A DNA stretch of 64,000 bases from Streptomyces griseus (GTDB taxonomy: Bacteria > Actinomycetota > Actinomycetes > Streptomycetales > Streptomycetaceae): NCBI RefSeq assembly GCF_001715295.1, contig NZ_MDKB01000003.1:823954-887953 (forward strand), given 5' to 3'. Each line of letters opens with the position of its first letter. The stretch's first letter is position 1. Below the pieces are notes generated by a model that was not told the origin of the DNA, did not search any database, and saw nothing but the letters and a program-made list of their open reading frames with translations. A program made the translations under genes and the position numbers. This document shows, piece after piece, positions 34,313-44,448 of this stretch.

Positions 34313-34345
34313 GAACCCCCGCGAGGACAGGACTCGCGGGGGTTC
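34313..34345. terminator. Bidirectional terminator sodF / nitroreductase-like gene
   Basis: GAACCCCCGCGAG (34313-34325) pairs perfectly with 34333-34345, 7-nt loop, between two convergent genes. Confidence 0.88.
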
Positions 34346-34390
34346 ACCCCTGCCGCAGGACGCGCGCACGGGCTCGGGGCGACGGGGGCG

Positions 34391-35041
34391 TCAGTCGAAG
34401 ATCGGGCCCTGTGTGCGGGTCCGCTTGATCTCGTAGAAGCCGGGGACCGACGCCACCAGGAGCGTGCCGTCCCAGAGCTTCGCCGCCTCCTCGCCCTTGG
34501 GGGCGGGGGTGACGACCGGGCCGAAGAAGGCGATCTGCTCGCCGTCGGAGCCAGGTACGGCGATCACCGGGGTGCCGACGTCCTGACCGACCTTGTCGAT
34601 GCCCTCCTTGTGGGAGGCGCGCAGCTCCTTGTCGTACGCGTCGGAGTCGGCGTATTCCAGCAGCTCCGCCGGCAGGCCGACGTCGGCCAGGGCGCCCGCG
34701 ATCGCCTCGCGGGTCGCGCCCTCGCCCTGGTTGTGGAAGCGCGTCCCCAGGGCCGTGTACAGCTCGCCGACGATCTCGTCGCCGTGCTTCTGCCGGGCGG
34801 CGACCACCACCCGGACGGGGGCCCAGGCCTGGGTCCGCATCATCTCCCGGTACTCCTCGGGCAGCTCGTCCATCCTGTTCTCGTTGAGCACGGCCAGGCT
34901 CATGACGTGCCAGCGCACCTCCACGTCACGGACCTTCTCGACCTCGAGCATCCAGCGGGAGGTCATCCAGGCCCAGGGGCAGAGCGGGTCGAACCAGAAG
35001 TCGACCGGGGTCCTGCCGTGCGACGTGCTGTTCTCGGGCAT
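34391..35041 (-). CDS. Mycothiol-dependent nitroreductase-like DsbA-fold protein (Rv2466c family)
   Basis: 216 residues from ATG 35041, preceded by AGGAGAG. The thioredoxin/DsbA fold has the family active site DPLCPWAW near residue 20, where the Cys forms a mixed disulfide with mycothiol. GTPVIAVPG is the cis-Pro loop, and the helical insert lies between. The mycobacterial relative is induced by oxidative stress via SigH, and here a SigR-type promoter lies upstream. Its natural substrate is unknown. It is convergent with sodF, another redox-defence gene. Confidence 0.9.
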   Translation of the reverse strand: MPENSTSHGRTPVDFWFDPLCPWAWMTSRWMLEVEKVRDVEVRWHVMSLAVLNENRMDELPEEYREMMRTQAWAPVRVVVAARQKHGDEIVGELYTALGTRFHNQGEGATREAIAGALADVGLPAELLEYADSDAYDKELRASHKEGIDKVGQDVGTPVIAVPGSDGEQIAFFGPVVTPAPKGEEAAKLWDGTLLVASVPGFYEIKRTRTQGPIFD

Positions 35042-35080
35042 GTCTCTCCTCGTGCGATGTAGGTGCCTCGTGTGGCACAG

Positions 35081-35108
35081 AACACTTCGGGCCCCTCCGG
35101 GCATTCCC
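35081..35108 (-). promoter_or_regulatory. SigR-type promoter of the nitroreductase-like gene
   Basis: On the minus strand GGGAAT (35108-35103) and GTT (35083-35081) are 19 bp apart, an exact match to the sigma-R consensus GGAAT-N18/19-GTT. It is 40 bp upstream of the start codon. Confidence 0.7.
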
Positions 35109-35210
35109 CCTGATCGGCGCGGCCGTCCACGTGCGAGGATCGGAGCCGATCGGATGGGACCGACGGCCGCCTCCGACGGCAGGTCGGTCCGTGACACAGA
35201 GGAGTGTTCC

Positions 35211-37802
<2,592 letters not shown>

Positions 37803-37808
37803 ACCCCC

Positions 37809-37846
37809 GGCGCGCGCCCCCCGCTCGCGTGAGCGGGGCGCGCGCC
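37809..37846 (+). terminator. Terminator after pepN copy 1
   Basis: GGCGCGCGCCCCCCGCT (37809-37825) pairs with 37832-37846, with two unpaired C. It begins 7 bp past the stop. Confidence 0.8.
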
Positions 37847-37977
37847 GCCCCATTCCCGGCCGCGCTCCCCCTTTTCGACAGCCGAACGCCCGTGCTTCAG
37901 GGCGGAGTTGTCCTGAAACATCGACGGCCCTGTAACACACGTCGGCTCCCGGGCGTCTCGGGGGAAACCTGCCGGTC

Positions 37978-38970
37978 ATGAACCGGAACACCCCCCTGCC
38001 CCTCCGCCCCGCCCAGAACCCCCACCACCGCGTACGGTCCGCCGCGCAACTGCGCGCCCTCGGTGTGACCGCCGCGCAGACCGCCGCCCGGTGCCTGCCC
38101 TGCGGCCCCTGGCAGCAGTTGCTGCCCGGCGTGTATCTGCTGCACCCCGACCCGCCCACGAACCGGGAACGGCTGCACGGCGCCCTGCTGTACGCGGGAC
38201 GGCCCCCGGCCGCCGGAGGCCCGTCGGGACGCGGATACGGCGGGGCGATGGTCACAGGCCTGGCGGCGCTGACCCTGTACGGCTTCGCGGCCGCGCCGCC
38301 GGCGATCGGGCTCCACCGGATCGACGTGCTCGTGCCGCGCACGAGGCGGCTACGCTCCACCCGGTTCGTGCAGGTGAACCGGGCGGCCTCGCTCCCCCGG
38401 CCCGAGCGGCGGAGCGGGGTGCCGCTGGCCCCGGTGGAACGGGCCCTGGCCGACGCCGTCTCCGCGTTGACGGACGCCTCCACGGTGCGCGGGATCCTGA
38501 CGGAGGCGGTCCGTGCGGGTCACTGCGAACCGGCCGCGGTCGTAAGGGAGCTGAGCGCCGCCCGGCTGCTGGGCCGGCCGCAGGTGGTGGACGCGGTGGA
38601 CGCCCTGCTCGCCGAGGGCCGCGCGGTGGCGGAGGGGCGGCTCTACGCGATGGTGCGCGGCCACGGGCTGCCGGAGCCGCTGTGGAACGTGGACCTGCGC
38701 CTGCCGGGCGGCACGTTCCTGGGCGGGGTGGACGCGTACTGGCCCGATCAGGCCGTCGCCCTGGAGCTCGGCGCACGCGCGCCGCACGAGGAGCACGTCG
38801 TGTTCGCCGCCGAGCGGGAGCACCTGGAGCGGCTCGGGATCACGGTGGTGCGCACGAGCCCCGCGCTGCTGCGTGAGGCCCCGGCGGACCAGGCGGTGGT
38901 GGTGCGTACGGCGATGATGGCGTCCGCCGACCGCGAACCGGCCGCGTACGTGGTGGTGCTGCCGCGATGA
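37978..38970 (+). CDS. AbiEi-like winged-helix protein with degenerate DUF559-type nuclease domain
   Basis: 330 residues. The N-terminus SAAQLRALGVTAAQTAAR and LLPGVYLLHPDPPT match the AbiEi-type winged-helix start. The middle (LPRTRRLRSTRF, here VLVPRTRRLRSTRF) is of the same family. The C-terminal part LWNVDLRLPGGTFLGGVDAYWPDQAVALELGARAPHEEH is the PD-(D/E)XK/DUF559-like domain usual in these proteins. The expected E-x-D/H of the active site reads ELG, so the nuclease is probably inactive. No AbiEii-type toxin gene is adjacent. Function unknown. The ATG lacks a clear ribosome-binding site. Confidence 0.7.
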   Translation: MNRNTPLPLRPAQNPHHRVRSAAQLRALGVTAAQTAARCLPCGPWQQLLPGVYLLHPDPPTNRERLHGALLYAGRPPAAGGPSGRGYGGAMVTGLAALTLYGFAAAPPAIGLHRIDVLVPRTRRLRSTRFVQVNRAASLPRPERRSGVPLAPVERALADAVSALTDASTVRGILTEAVRAGHCEPAAVVRELSAARLLGRPQVVDAVDALLAEGRAVAEGRLYAMVRGHGLPEPLWNVDLRLPGGTFLGGVDAYWPDQAVALELGARAPHEEHVVFAAEREHLERLGITVVRTSPALLREAPADQAVVVRTAMMASADREPAAYVVVLPR

Positions 38971-39142
38971 CGGGGACTTCGTCCCGTTCGTCCCACGTGG
39001 CGCGATGTCAACGGTGGCGGGTCTCCGCCATGTTCGATTCTCACCCTCGCCAAGTCTCCACAAAACCCCTTCTTCTGCGAAAGGCTGACCGGTCATCCGG
39101 TACCGAATTCCGGACTCTCTCTTTCACATCACAGGGATGCTG

Positions 39143-42100
39143 ATGACCAAGGAATCCCCCAGCTCCATACCCGGGGCGAGACGCGCGGTACGGATCGCCG
39201 CCGCCGCCGGCCTGGCGGCCGCGCTGGCCGCCTCCGGCGCCGCCCCGGTCTTCGCCGCCGACGAGCCGGCGGCCGCCCCGGTGAAGCCCGCCGCCACCGG
39301 TGACAAGGGTGACAAGCTCGGCCGCGCCGACGCCGACGTCCTGGCGAAGGCCGAGGCCGAGGGCGAGAAGAACATCACCATGATGGTCGCCACCGCGCCG
39401 GGTGCCACCGAGCAGGTGGCCGCGCAGCTGGACTCCGTCAAGGGGTCCGTGCTGGGCCGGACGTACGACAAGCTCGGCTACGTCCGCGCGACCGTGCCGA
39501 CCGCGACCGCGGAAGCCACCATCAAGGCGGCGCAGAAGCTGTCGTCGGTCCACGGCATCGATCTCAAGCAGGAGATCCAGCTCGACGACCCGACGCCCGC
39601 AGGCGACCGGGCCGCCGGGGTGAAGCAGCAGAAGGCCACGGGAAGTTACCCGGCGCCGGACAGGAACACCCCCGCGAAGAACCCGTACAACCCGTCCTTC
39701 GAGACGGGCGCGGTCGACTTCGTGAAGCAGCACCCGAAGGCCGACGGACGCGGGATCACCATCGGCGTCCTGGACTCCGGTGTCGACCTCGGCCACCCCG
39801 CCCTGCAGAAGACCACGACCGGCGAGCGCAAGATCGTCGACTGGGTGACGGCGACGGACCCGGTCAGCGACGGCGACGGCACCTGGCTGCGGATGGACGC
39901 GGCCGTCACGGGCCCGACGTTCACCGCCGGCGGCAGGACGTACTCGGCGCCGGCCGGCTCCTACCGCTTCAAGGAGTTCAAGGAAGCCGCCACCAAGGGC
40001 GGCGACATGGCGGGCGACCTCAACCGCGACGGTGACACCACCGACGCGTGGGGCGTGCTGTACGACCCCGTCACCGGCACCACCCGGGTCGACCTGAACA
40101 ACAACGCGGACTTCTCCGACGACGCCGTGCTCAAGCCCTACAAGGACGAGCACCAGGTCGCCTACTTCGGTGAGGACGACCCGCGGACCGACGTCGTCGA
40201 GCGCATCCCGTTCGTCGTGGAGACCCGCAAGAACGTCGTGTACAACGCGGCCGGCGCCAAGGCCGACTTCGTCAGCATCGGTGTCATCGAGAGCGAGCAC
40301 GGCACGCACGTCGCGGGCATCACCGCGGCCAACGGCCTGTTCGGCGGCAAGATGAACGGTGCGGCACCCGGCGCCAAGATCGTCTCCTCGCGCGCCTGCA
40401 CCTGGTCCGGCGGCTGCACCAACATCGCGCTGACCGAGGGCATGATCGACCTCGTCGTCAACCGCGGGGTCGACGTCGTCAACATGTCGATCGGCGGCCT
40501 GCCGCCGCTCAACGACGGCAACAACGCGCGCGCCGAGCTCTACAAGCGGCTCATCGACATCTACGGCGTCCAGCTGGTCATCTCGGCCGGCAACGACGGT
40601 CCGGGTGTCAACACCATCGGTGACCCCGGCCTGGCCGACCACGTCATCTCCGTGGGCGCGTCCATCTCCAAGGAGACGTGGGCCGCGAACTACGGCTCCG
40701 CCGTCACCAAGAAGTACGACATGCTGCCCTTCTCCTCGCGCGGTCCGCGTGAGGACGGCGGCTTCGCGCCGATCCTGACGGCTCCGGGTGCGTCCATCAA
40801 CACCACCCAGACCTGGCTCCCCGGCGGGCCGGTCAAGGAAGCGGGCTACTCGCTCCCGGCCGGCTACTCCATGCTGCAGGGCACCTCGATGTCCTCGCCG
40901 CAGGCCGCCGGTGCGACCGCACTGCTGCTCTCGGCCGCGAAGCAGAAGCACATCGAGCTGCCCCCGGCCGACCTGCGCACCGCGCTGACCAGCACCGCCA
41001 CCCACATCAAGGGAGTGCCCGCGCACGCCCAGGGTGCCGGGCTGATCAACATCGTCGGCGCCTGGAAGCAGATCGAGAAGAGGGGCGCCGCGGCGCACGA
41101 GTACACGGTGAAGGCCCCGGTCGACACCGCGATCGACTTCGCGCTCAAGACCCCCGGCTTCGGCACCGGCCTGTACGACCGTGAGGGCGGCCTGAAGGCC
41201 GGCCAGAAGAAGTCGTACGACGTCACCGTCACCCGCACCACGGGTCCGGACCAGGCCGTGAAGCACAAGCTGTCGTGGAAGAACAACGACGGCACCTTCT
41301 CTCTGACCGGCCCGGGCACCGTCTCGCTGCCGCTCGGCAAGCCGGTGACCGTCAAGGTCCAGGCGAAGCCCCGCACGGCGGGCGTGCACAGCGCGATCCT
41401 CCAGGTGGACGACGCGCGGACCAAGGGCGTGGACCAGCAGATCCTCTCCACGGTCGTCGTGGCCGAGGAGCTGGTGAAGCCCGGGTACGCGTTCTCGGCG
41501 AGCGGCTCGGTGCAGCGCAACAGCTCCACGTCGTACTTCCTGAACGTCCCGGAAGGTTCCAGGACCCTCGAGGTCGCGCTCAGCGCCCTGCGCTCGGGCA
41601 GCCAGACGCGGTTCATCTCCATCCACCCCTACGGGGTCGCGGTGGAGAACAGCTCCACGGTCTTCTGCTACCCGAACTACGAGAACCCGGCCAACACCTG
41701 CCGCCCGGACACGCGCTCCTACACGGACCCGCAGCCCGGCGTCTGGGAGATCGAGGTCGAGTCGCGCCGTACGTCGCCGCTGCTGGACAACCCCTACAAG
41801 CTGGACGTCTCGCTGCTCGGCGCCACCTTCGACCCGGCGGTGCGCACCATCGCCGAGGCGAAGATCGGCACCCCGGCCGCGGTGGACTGGACGGTCACCA
41901 ACAACGCCGGTGACCTGGAGGGCTCGCTGAAGGGCGGCTCGCTGGGCTCCGCCGACGTCGAGCGTCCGTCGATCTCCACGGGGGACGAGTACACCCGGAC
42001 GGTCACCATCGGTGAGGGCGTCGAGAAGCTGGACGTCGCCATCGGCGGCACCTCGGACGCCAACGCCGACATCGACCTGTACGTCTACAAGGGCGCCACC

Positions 42101-42445
42101 GAGGTCGGTGCCTCCACGACGGCGGGCTCCGAGGAGTCCGTCAGCCTGGTGAACCCGGCGGCCGGTACGTACACCGTCGTCATCGACGGCTACTCGGTCC
42201 CGGCCGGGACCACCGAGTACGACTACCGCGACGTCTACTACGCGCCGTCACTCGGTGAGATCAAGGTCGACGCGTCGAAGGCGGTGAACCTGGCCAACGG
42301 AGCGTCCGCCCAGGTCGGCGCCCAGGTCGTGGTCGCCGGGGCGGCCCCCGAGGGCCGGCAGTTCTTCGGCGAGGTCCAGCTGGTGAACGCCCGCGGCACA
42401 GCGGCGGGCACCGGCAGCGTCGTGATCGGGAAGGTCACGCCGTAG
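39143..42445 (+). CDS. Secreted subtilisin-like serine protease (S8)
   Basis: 1100 residues from ATG 39143; the ATG at 39137 is too close to the AGGG site. The signal peptide runs to about residue 40 (RIAAAAGLAAALAASGAAPV, then AFA-type cleavage at VFAADE). A propeptide of ~150 residues follows. The catalytic triad is Asp in GVLDSGVDLGHP, His in EHGTHVAG and Ser in GTSMSSPQAAG, with oxyanion Asn in SAGNDGPG. The ~450-residue C-terminal part is a series of beta domains, including a pre-peptidase-like sugar/protein-binding fold (DIDLYVYKGATEV). The large insertion between Asp and His is typical of Streptomyces subtilases of this size. Extracellular nutrition is the likely role. Confidence 0.92.
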   Translation: MTKESPSSIPGARRAVRIAAAAGLAAALAASGAAPVFAADEPAAAPVKPAATGDKGDKLGRADADVLAKAEAEGEKNITMMVATAPGATEQVAAQLDSVKGSVLGRTYDKLGYVRATVPTATAEATIKAAQKLSSVHGIDLKQEIQLDDPTPAGDRAAGVKQQKATGSYPAPDRNTPAKNPYNPSFETGAVDFVKQHPKADGRGITIGVLDSGVDLGHPALQKTTTGERKIVDWVTATDPVSDGDGTWLRMDAAVTGPTFTAGGRTYSAPAGSYRFKEFKEAATKGGDMAGDLNRDGDTTDAWGVLYDPVTGTTRVDLNNNADFSDDAVLKPYKDEHQVAYFGEDDPRTDVVERIPFVVETRKNVVYNAAGAKADFVSIGVIESEHGTHVAGITAANGLFGGKMNGAAPGAKIVSSRACTWSGGCTNIALTEGMIDLVVNRGVDVVNMSIGGLPPLNDGNNARAELYKRLIDIYGVQLVISAGNDGPGVNTIGDPGLADHVISVGASISKETWAANYGSAVTKKYDMLPFSSRGPREDGGFAPILTAPGASINTTQTWLPGGPVKEAGYSLPAGYSMLQGTSMSSPQAAGATALLLSAAKQKHIELPPADLRTALTSTATHIKGVPAHAQGAGLINIVGAWKQIEKRGAAAHEYTVKAPVDTAIDFALKTPGFGTGLYDREGGLKAGQKKSYDVTVTRTTGPDQAVKHKLSWKNNDGTFSLTGPGTVSLPLGKPVTVKVQAKPRTAGVHSAILQVDDARTKGVDQQILSTVVVAEELVKPGYAFSASGSVQRNSSTSYFLNVPEGSRTLEVALSALRSGSQTRFISIHPYGVAVENSSTVFCYPNYENPANTCRPDTRSYTDPQPGVWEIEVESRRTSPLLDNPYKLDVSLLGATFDPAVRTIAEAKIGTPAAVDWTVTNNAGDLEGSLKGGSLGSADVERPSISTGDEYTRTVTIGEGVEKLDVAIGGTSDANADIDLYVYKGATEVGASTTAGSEESVSLVNPAAGTYTVVIDGYSVPAGTTEYDYRDVYYAPSLGEIKVDASKAVNLANGASAQVGAQVVVAGAAPEGRQFFGEVQLVNARGTAAGTGSVVIGKVTP

Positions 42446-42481
42446 CCGTCACCGCGGTGTGATCCGTACGACACCTCATGG

Positions 42482-42519
42482 CGGTGGGGCGGGTGCTCTC
42501 CGGGGCCCCCGCCCCACCG
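42482..42519 (+). terminator. Terminator after the S8 protease
   Basis: CGGTGGGGCGGG (42482-42493) pairs perfectly with 42508-42519; 37 bp past the stop. Confidence 0.8.
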
Positions 42520-42555
42520 TTCTGTGCGCGGCCCGTCCGTCTGCCGGACAATGGA

Positions 42556-42583
42556 TTGGACAAGGGCGCCCGGGACATACGCA
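42556..42583 (+). promoter_or_regulatory. Possible asd promoter
   Basis: TTGGAC (42556-42561) and TACGCA (42578-42583) are 16 bp apart, 46 bp before the GTG. The match is fair only. Confidence 0.3.
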
Positions 42584-42629
42584 TCATGGACCGGCAATCG
42601 TGCCCGTTCGCATCTGTGAGGGAGTCCCT

Positions 42630-43658
42630 GTGAAGGTCGGAATCGTCGGCGCCACCGGTCAGGTGGGGACAGTCATGCGCAGCATCCTGGCCGAGCGGAA
42701 GTTCCCCGTCGCCGAGCTGCGGCTCTTCGCCTCCGCGCGTTCCGCGGGCTCCACCCTCACGTACGAGGGCACCGACATCACCGTGGAGGACGCCTCCACG
42801 GCGGACTACAGCGGCCTGGACATCGTGCTGTTCTCCGCGGGTGGCGCGACCTCGAAGGCGCTGGCCGAGAAGGTCGCCTCCCAGGGGGCCGTCGTGATCG
42901 ACAACTCCTCCGCCTGGCGCAAGGACCCCGAGGTCCCGCTGGTCGTCTCCGAGGTCAACGCGCACGCGGTCAGGAACCGCCCCAAGGGCATCATCGCCAA
43001 CCCGAACTGCACGACGATGGCCGCCATGCCCGTGCTGCGCCCGCTGCACCAGGAGGCGCAGCTCGACGCGCTGACGGTCGCCACCTACCAGGCGGTGTCC
43101 GGTTCCGGCGTCGCGGGCGTCGCGGAGCTGCACGGCCAGACCTCCAAGGTCGTCGCGGACGCGGACAGGCTGACGCACGACGGCGGCGCCGTCGACTTCC
43201 CCGAGCCGGCCGTCTACAAGCGCCCGATCGCCTTCAACGTGCTCCCGCTCGCCGGTTCGATCGTCGACGACGGTTCCTTCGAGACGGACGAGGAGCAGAA
43301 GCTCCGCAACGAGTCCCGCAAGATCCTGGAGATCCCGGAGCTCAAGGTCTCCGGCACCTGTGTGCGGGTTCCGGTCTTCTCCGGCCACTCCCTCCAGATC
43401 AACGCCCGGTTCGCGCGCCCGATCAGCGTCGAGCGCGCCTACGAGCTGCTGAAGGACGCCGAGGGCGTGGAGCTCTCCGAGATCCCGACCCCGCTCCAGG
43501 CGGCCGGCAAGGACGCCTCGTACGTGGGCCGCATCCGGGTCGACGAGACCGTCGAGCACGGTCTCGCGCTCTTCGTCTCCAACGACAACCTGCGCAAGGG
43601 TGCCGCGCTGAACGCGGTGCAGATCGCGGAGCTGGTCGCGGCCGAGCTGAAGGGCTGA
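42630..43658 (+). CDS. asd: Aspartate-semialdehyde dehydrogenase
   Basis: Reduces aspartyl phosphate to aspartate semialdehyde, the branch point to Lys/diaminopimelate, Thr and Met. 342 residues from the GTG at 42630, with GAGGGAG upstream. The NADP-binding motif is VGIVGATGQVG, the catalytic Cys127 is in NPNCTTMA, and the active-site His region is VFSGHSLQINARF. An aspartokinase gene, often next to asd in other actinobacteria, is not adjacent. It ends in a strong bidirectional hairpin. Confidence 0.96.
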   Translation: MKVGIVGATGQVGTVMRSILAERKFPVAELRLFASARSAGSTLTYEGTDITVEDASTADYSGLDIVLFSAGGATSKALAEKVASQGAVVIDNSSAWRKDPEVPLVVSEVNAHAVRNRPKGIIANPNCTTMAAMPVLRPLHQEAQLDALTVATYQAVSGSGVAGVAELHGQTSKVVADADRLTHDGGAVDFPEPAVYKRPIAFNVLPLAGSIVDDGSFETDEEQKLRNESRKILEIPELKVSGTCVRVPVFSGHSLQINARFARPISVERAYELLKDAEGVELSEIPTPLQAAGKDASYVGRIRVDETVEHGLALFVSNDNLRKGAALNAVQIAELVAAELKG

Positions 43659-43680
43659 CGCCCTCCCCACCCGCGTGAGT

Positions 43681-43717
43681 GAAGGGGCGGCCACCGGAAT
43701 CCGGTGGCCGCCCCTTC
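43681..43717. terminator. Bidirectional terminator asd / mazF, 17-bp stem
   Basis: 43681-43697 pairs perfectly with 43701-43717, loop AAT, between convergent genes. Confidence 0.9.
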
Positions 43718-43732
43718 GTGTCCCTTCCGCCC

Positions 43733-44080
43733 TCAGAGCGCGAGGTGCCTGCGCAGGGCTGTGTCGATCTCGGCCATGCGCTGCCGGGGGACGGTGCCGA
43801 CGCGCTTCAGTACGCGGTCCGGTGAGACCGCCCGGACCTGCTCGCACTGCACCTTCGAATCCATGGCCAGCCCGCTCTCCGCTGCCCGGAGAAGTGTCTG
43901 GAAGGTGAGAACACGGGCGGTATTGGACGTCAGAGGCACCACAGTGACCACACCGCGTCCGTTCGCCTCGACCGACAGGTTCGCCGCGTTGTTCGACACG
44001 ATCACAGCCGGTCTGACCTTGTTGGCCTCGCTACCTCTGGCTGGTTCCAGATCGATCAGGTGGATGTCCCCCCTACGCAC
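43733..44080 (-). CDS. mazF: MazF-type (PemK) mRNA interferase toxin
   Basis: 115 residues from the GTG at 44080 (VRRGDIHLIDLEPARGSEAN). Family motifs are RGDIHLIDL, KVRPAVIVSNN and VTVVPLTSN, which form the SH3-like barrel and active site, and VQCEQVRAVSPDRV. It probably cleaves single-stranded mRNA at a short site. Its start overlaps the antitoxin gene by 8 bp, giving translational coupling. The TA pair sits between the convergent asd and the divergent pepN copy 2 and looks like a small inserted module. Confidence 0.88.
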   Translation of the reverse strand: MRRGDIHLIDLEPARGSEANKVRPAVIVSNNAANLSVEANGRGVVTVVPLTSNTARVLTFQTLLRAAESGLAMDSKVQCEQVRAVSPDRVLKRVGTVPRQRMAEIDTALRRHLAL

Positions 44081-44297
44081 CGGCGATCCCGTCCCCGACC
44101 GTGCGGTCCCAGAGAGCGGCATCCTCGCTCGCATCCCATTCCTCGAAGGCCTCTGTGTACTCAGCTTCGAGCCCCGCCTCGCGCAGCAGGTCGATGGCGG
44201 CATGTATCACCGCCGACCGGGAGTCCGCCTCGGTCTTCGCGGCGTACTCGTCGACGAAGGCGACATCCTCCTGCGGCAAGCTCACACTGATCTTCAT
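44073..44297 (-). CDS. mazE: MazE-type ribbon-helix-helix antitoxin
   Basis: 74 residues from ATG 44297 (MKISVSLPQEDVAFVDEYAA). The N-terminal half is a ribbon-helix-helix DNA-binding domain (SVSLPQEDVAFVDEYAAK, then SRSAVIHAAIDLLREA). The C-terminus (EAFEEWDASEDAALWDRTV) is acidic and would wrap the toxin. An in-frame ATG at 44306 is an alternative. It directly precedes and overlaps the toxin. It is likely to autoregulate through the palindrome just upstream. Confidence 0.85.
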   Translation of the reverse strand: MKISVSLPQEDVAFVDEYAAKTEADSRSAVIHAAIDLLREAGLEAEYTEAFEEWDASEDAALWDRTVGDGIAGA

Positions 44298-44304
44298 GCC
44301 ATCC

Positions 44305-44320
44305 ATCCTACCAAGGTAGG
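44305..44320 (-). promoter_or_regulatory. -10 element and palindromic operator of mazEF
   Basis: CCTACC-AA-GGTAGG (44307-44320) is a perfect inverted repeat. On the minus strand it contains most of TAGGAT (44310-44305), an excellent -10. Seven bases separate that -10 from ATG 44297, so the mRNA is probably leaderless. Antitoxin binding would block the -10. No good -35 is visible. Confidence 0.6.
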
Positions 44321-44448
44321 AACGGCACAGCCACCCCTCGGTGTCAGACCCGTCACACCGCGACCGGTCCGGCGGAAACGGACATCGCGCTGCACCTCTC
44401 CCACGTGGAAGGATGACCGAAAACGTCACAGATCAAGGAGATGACCGC

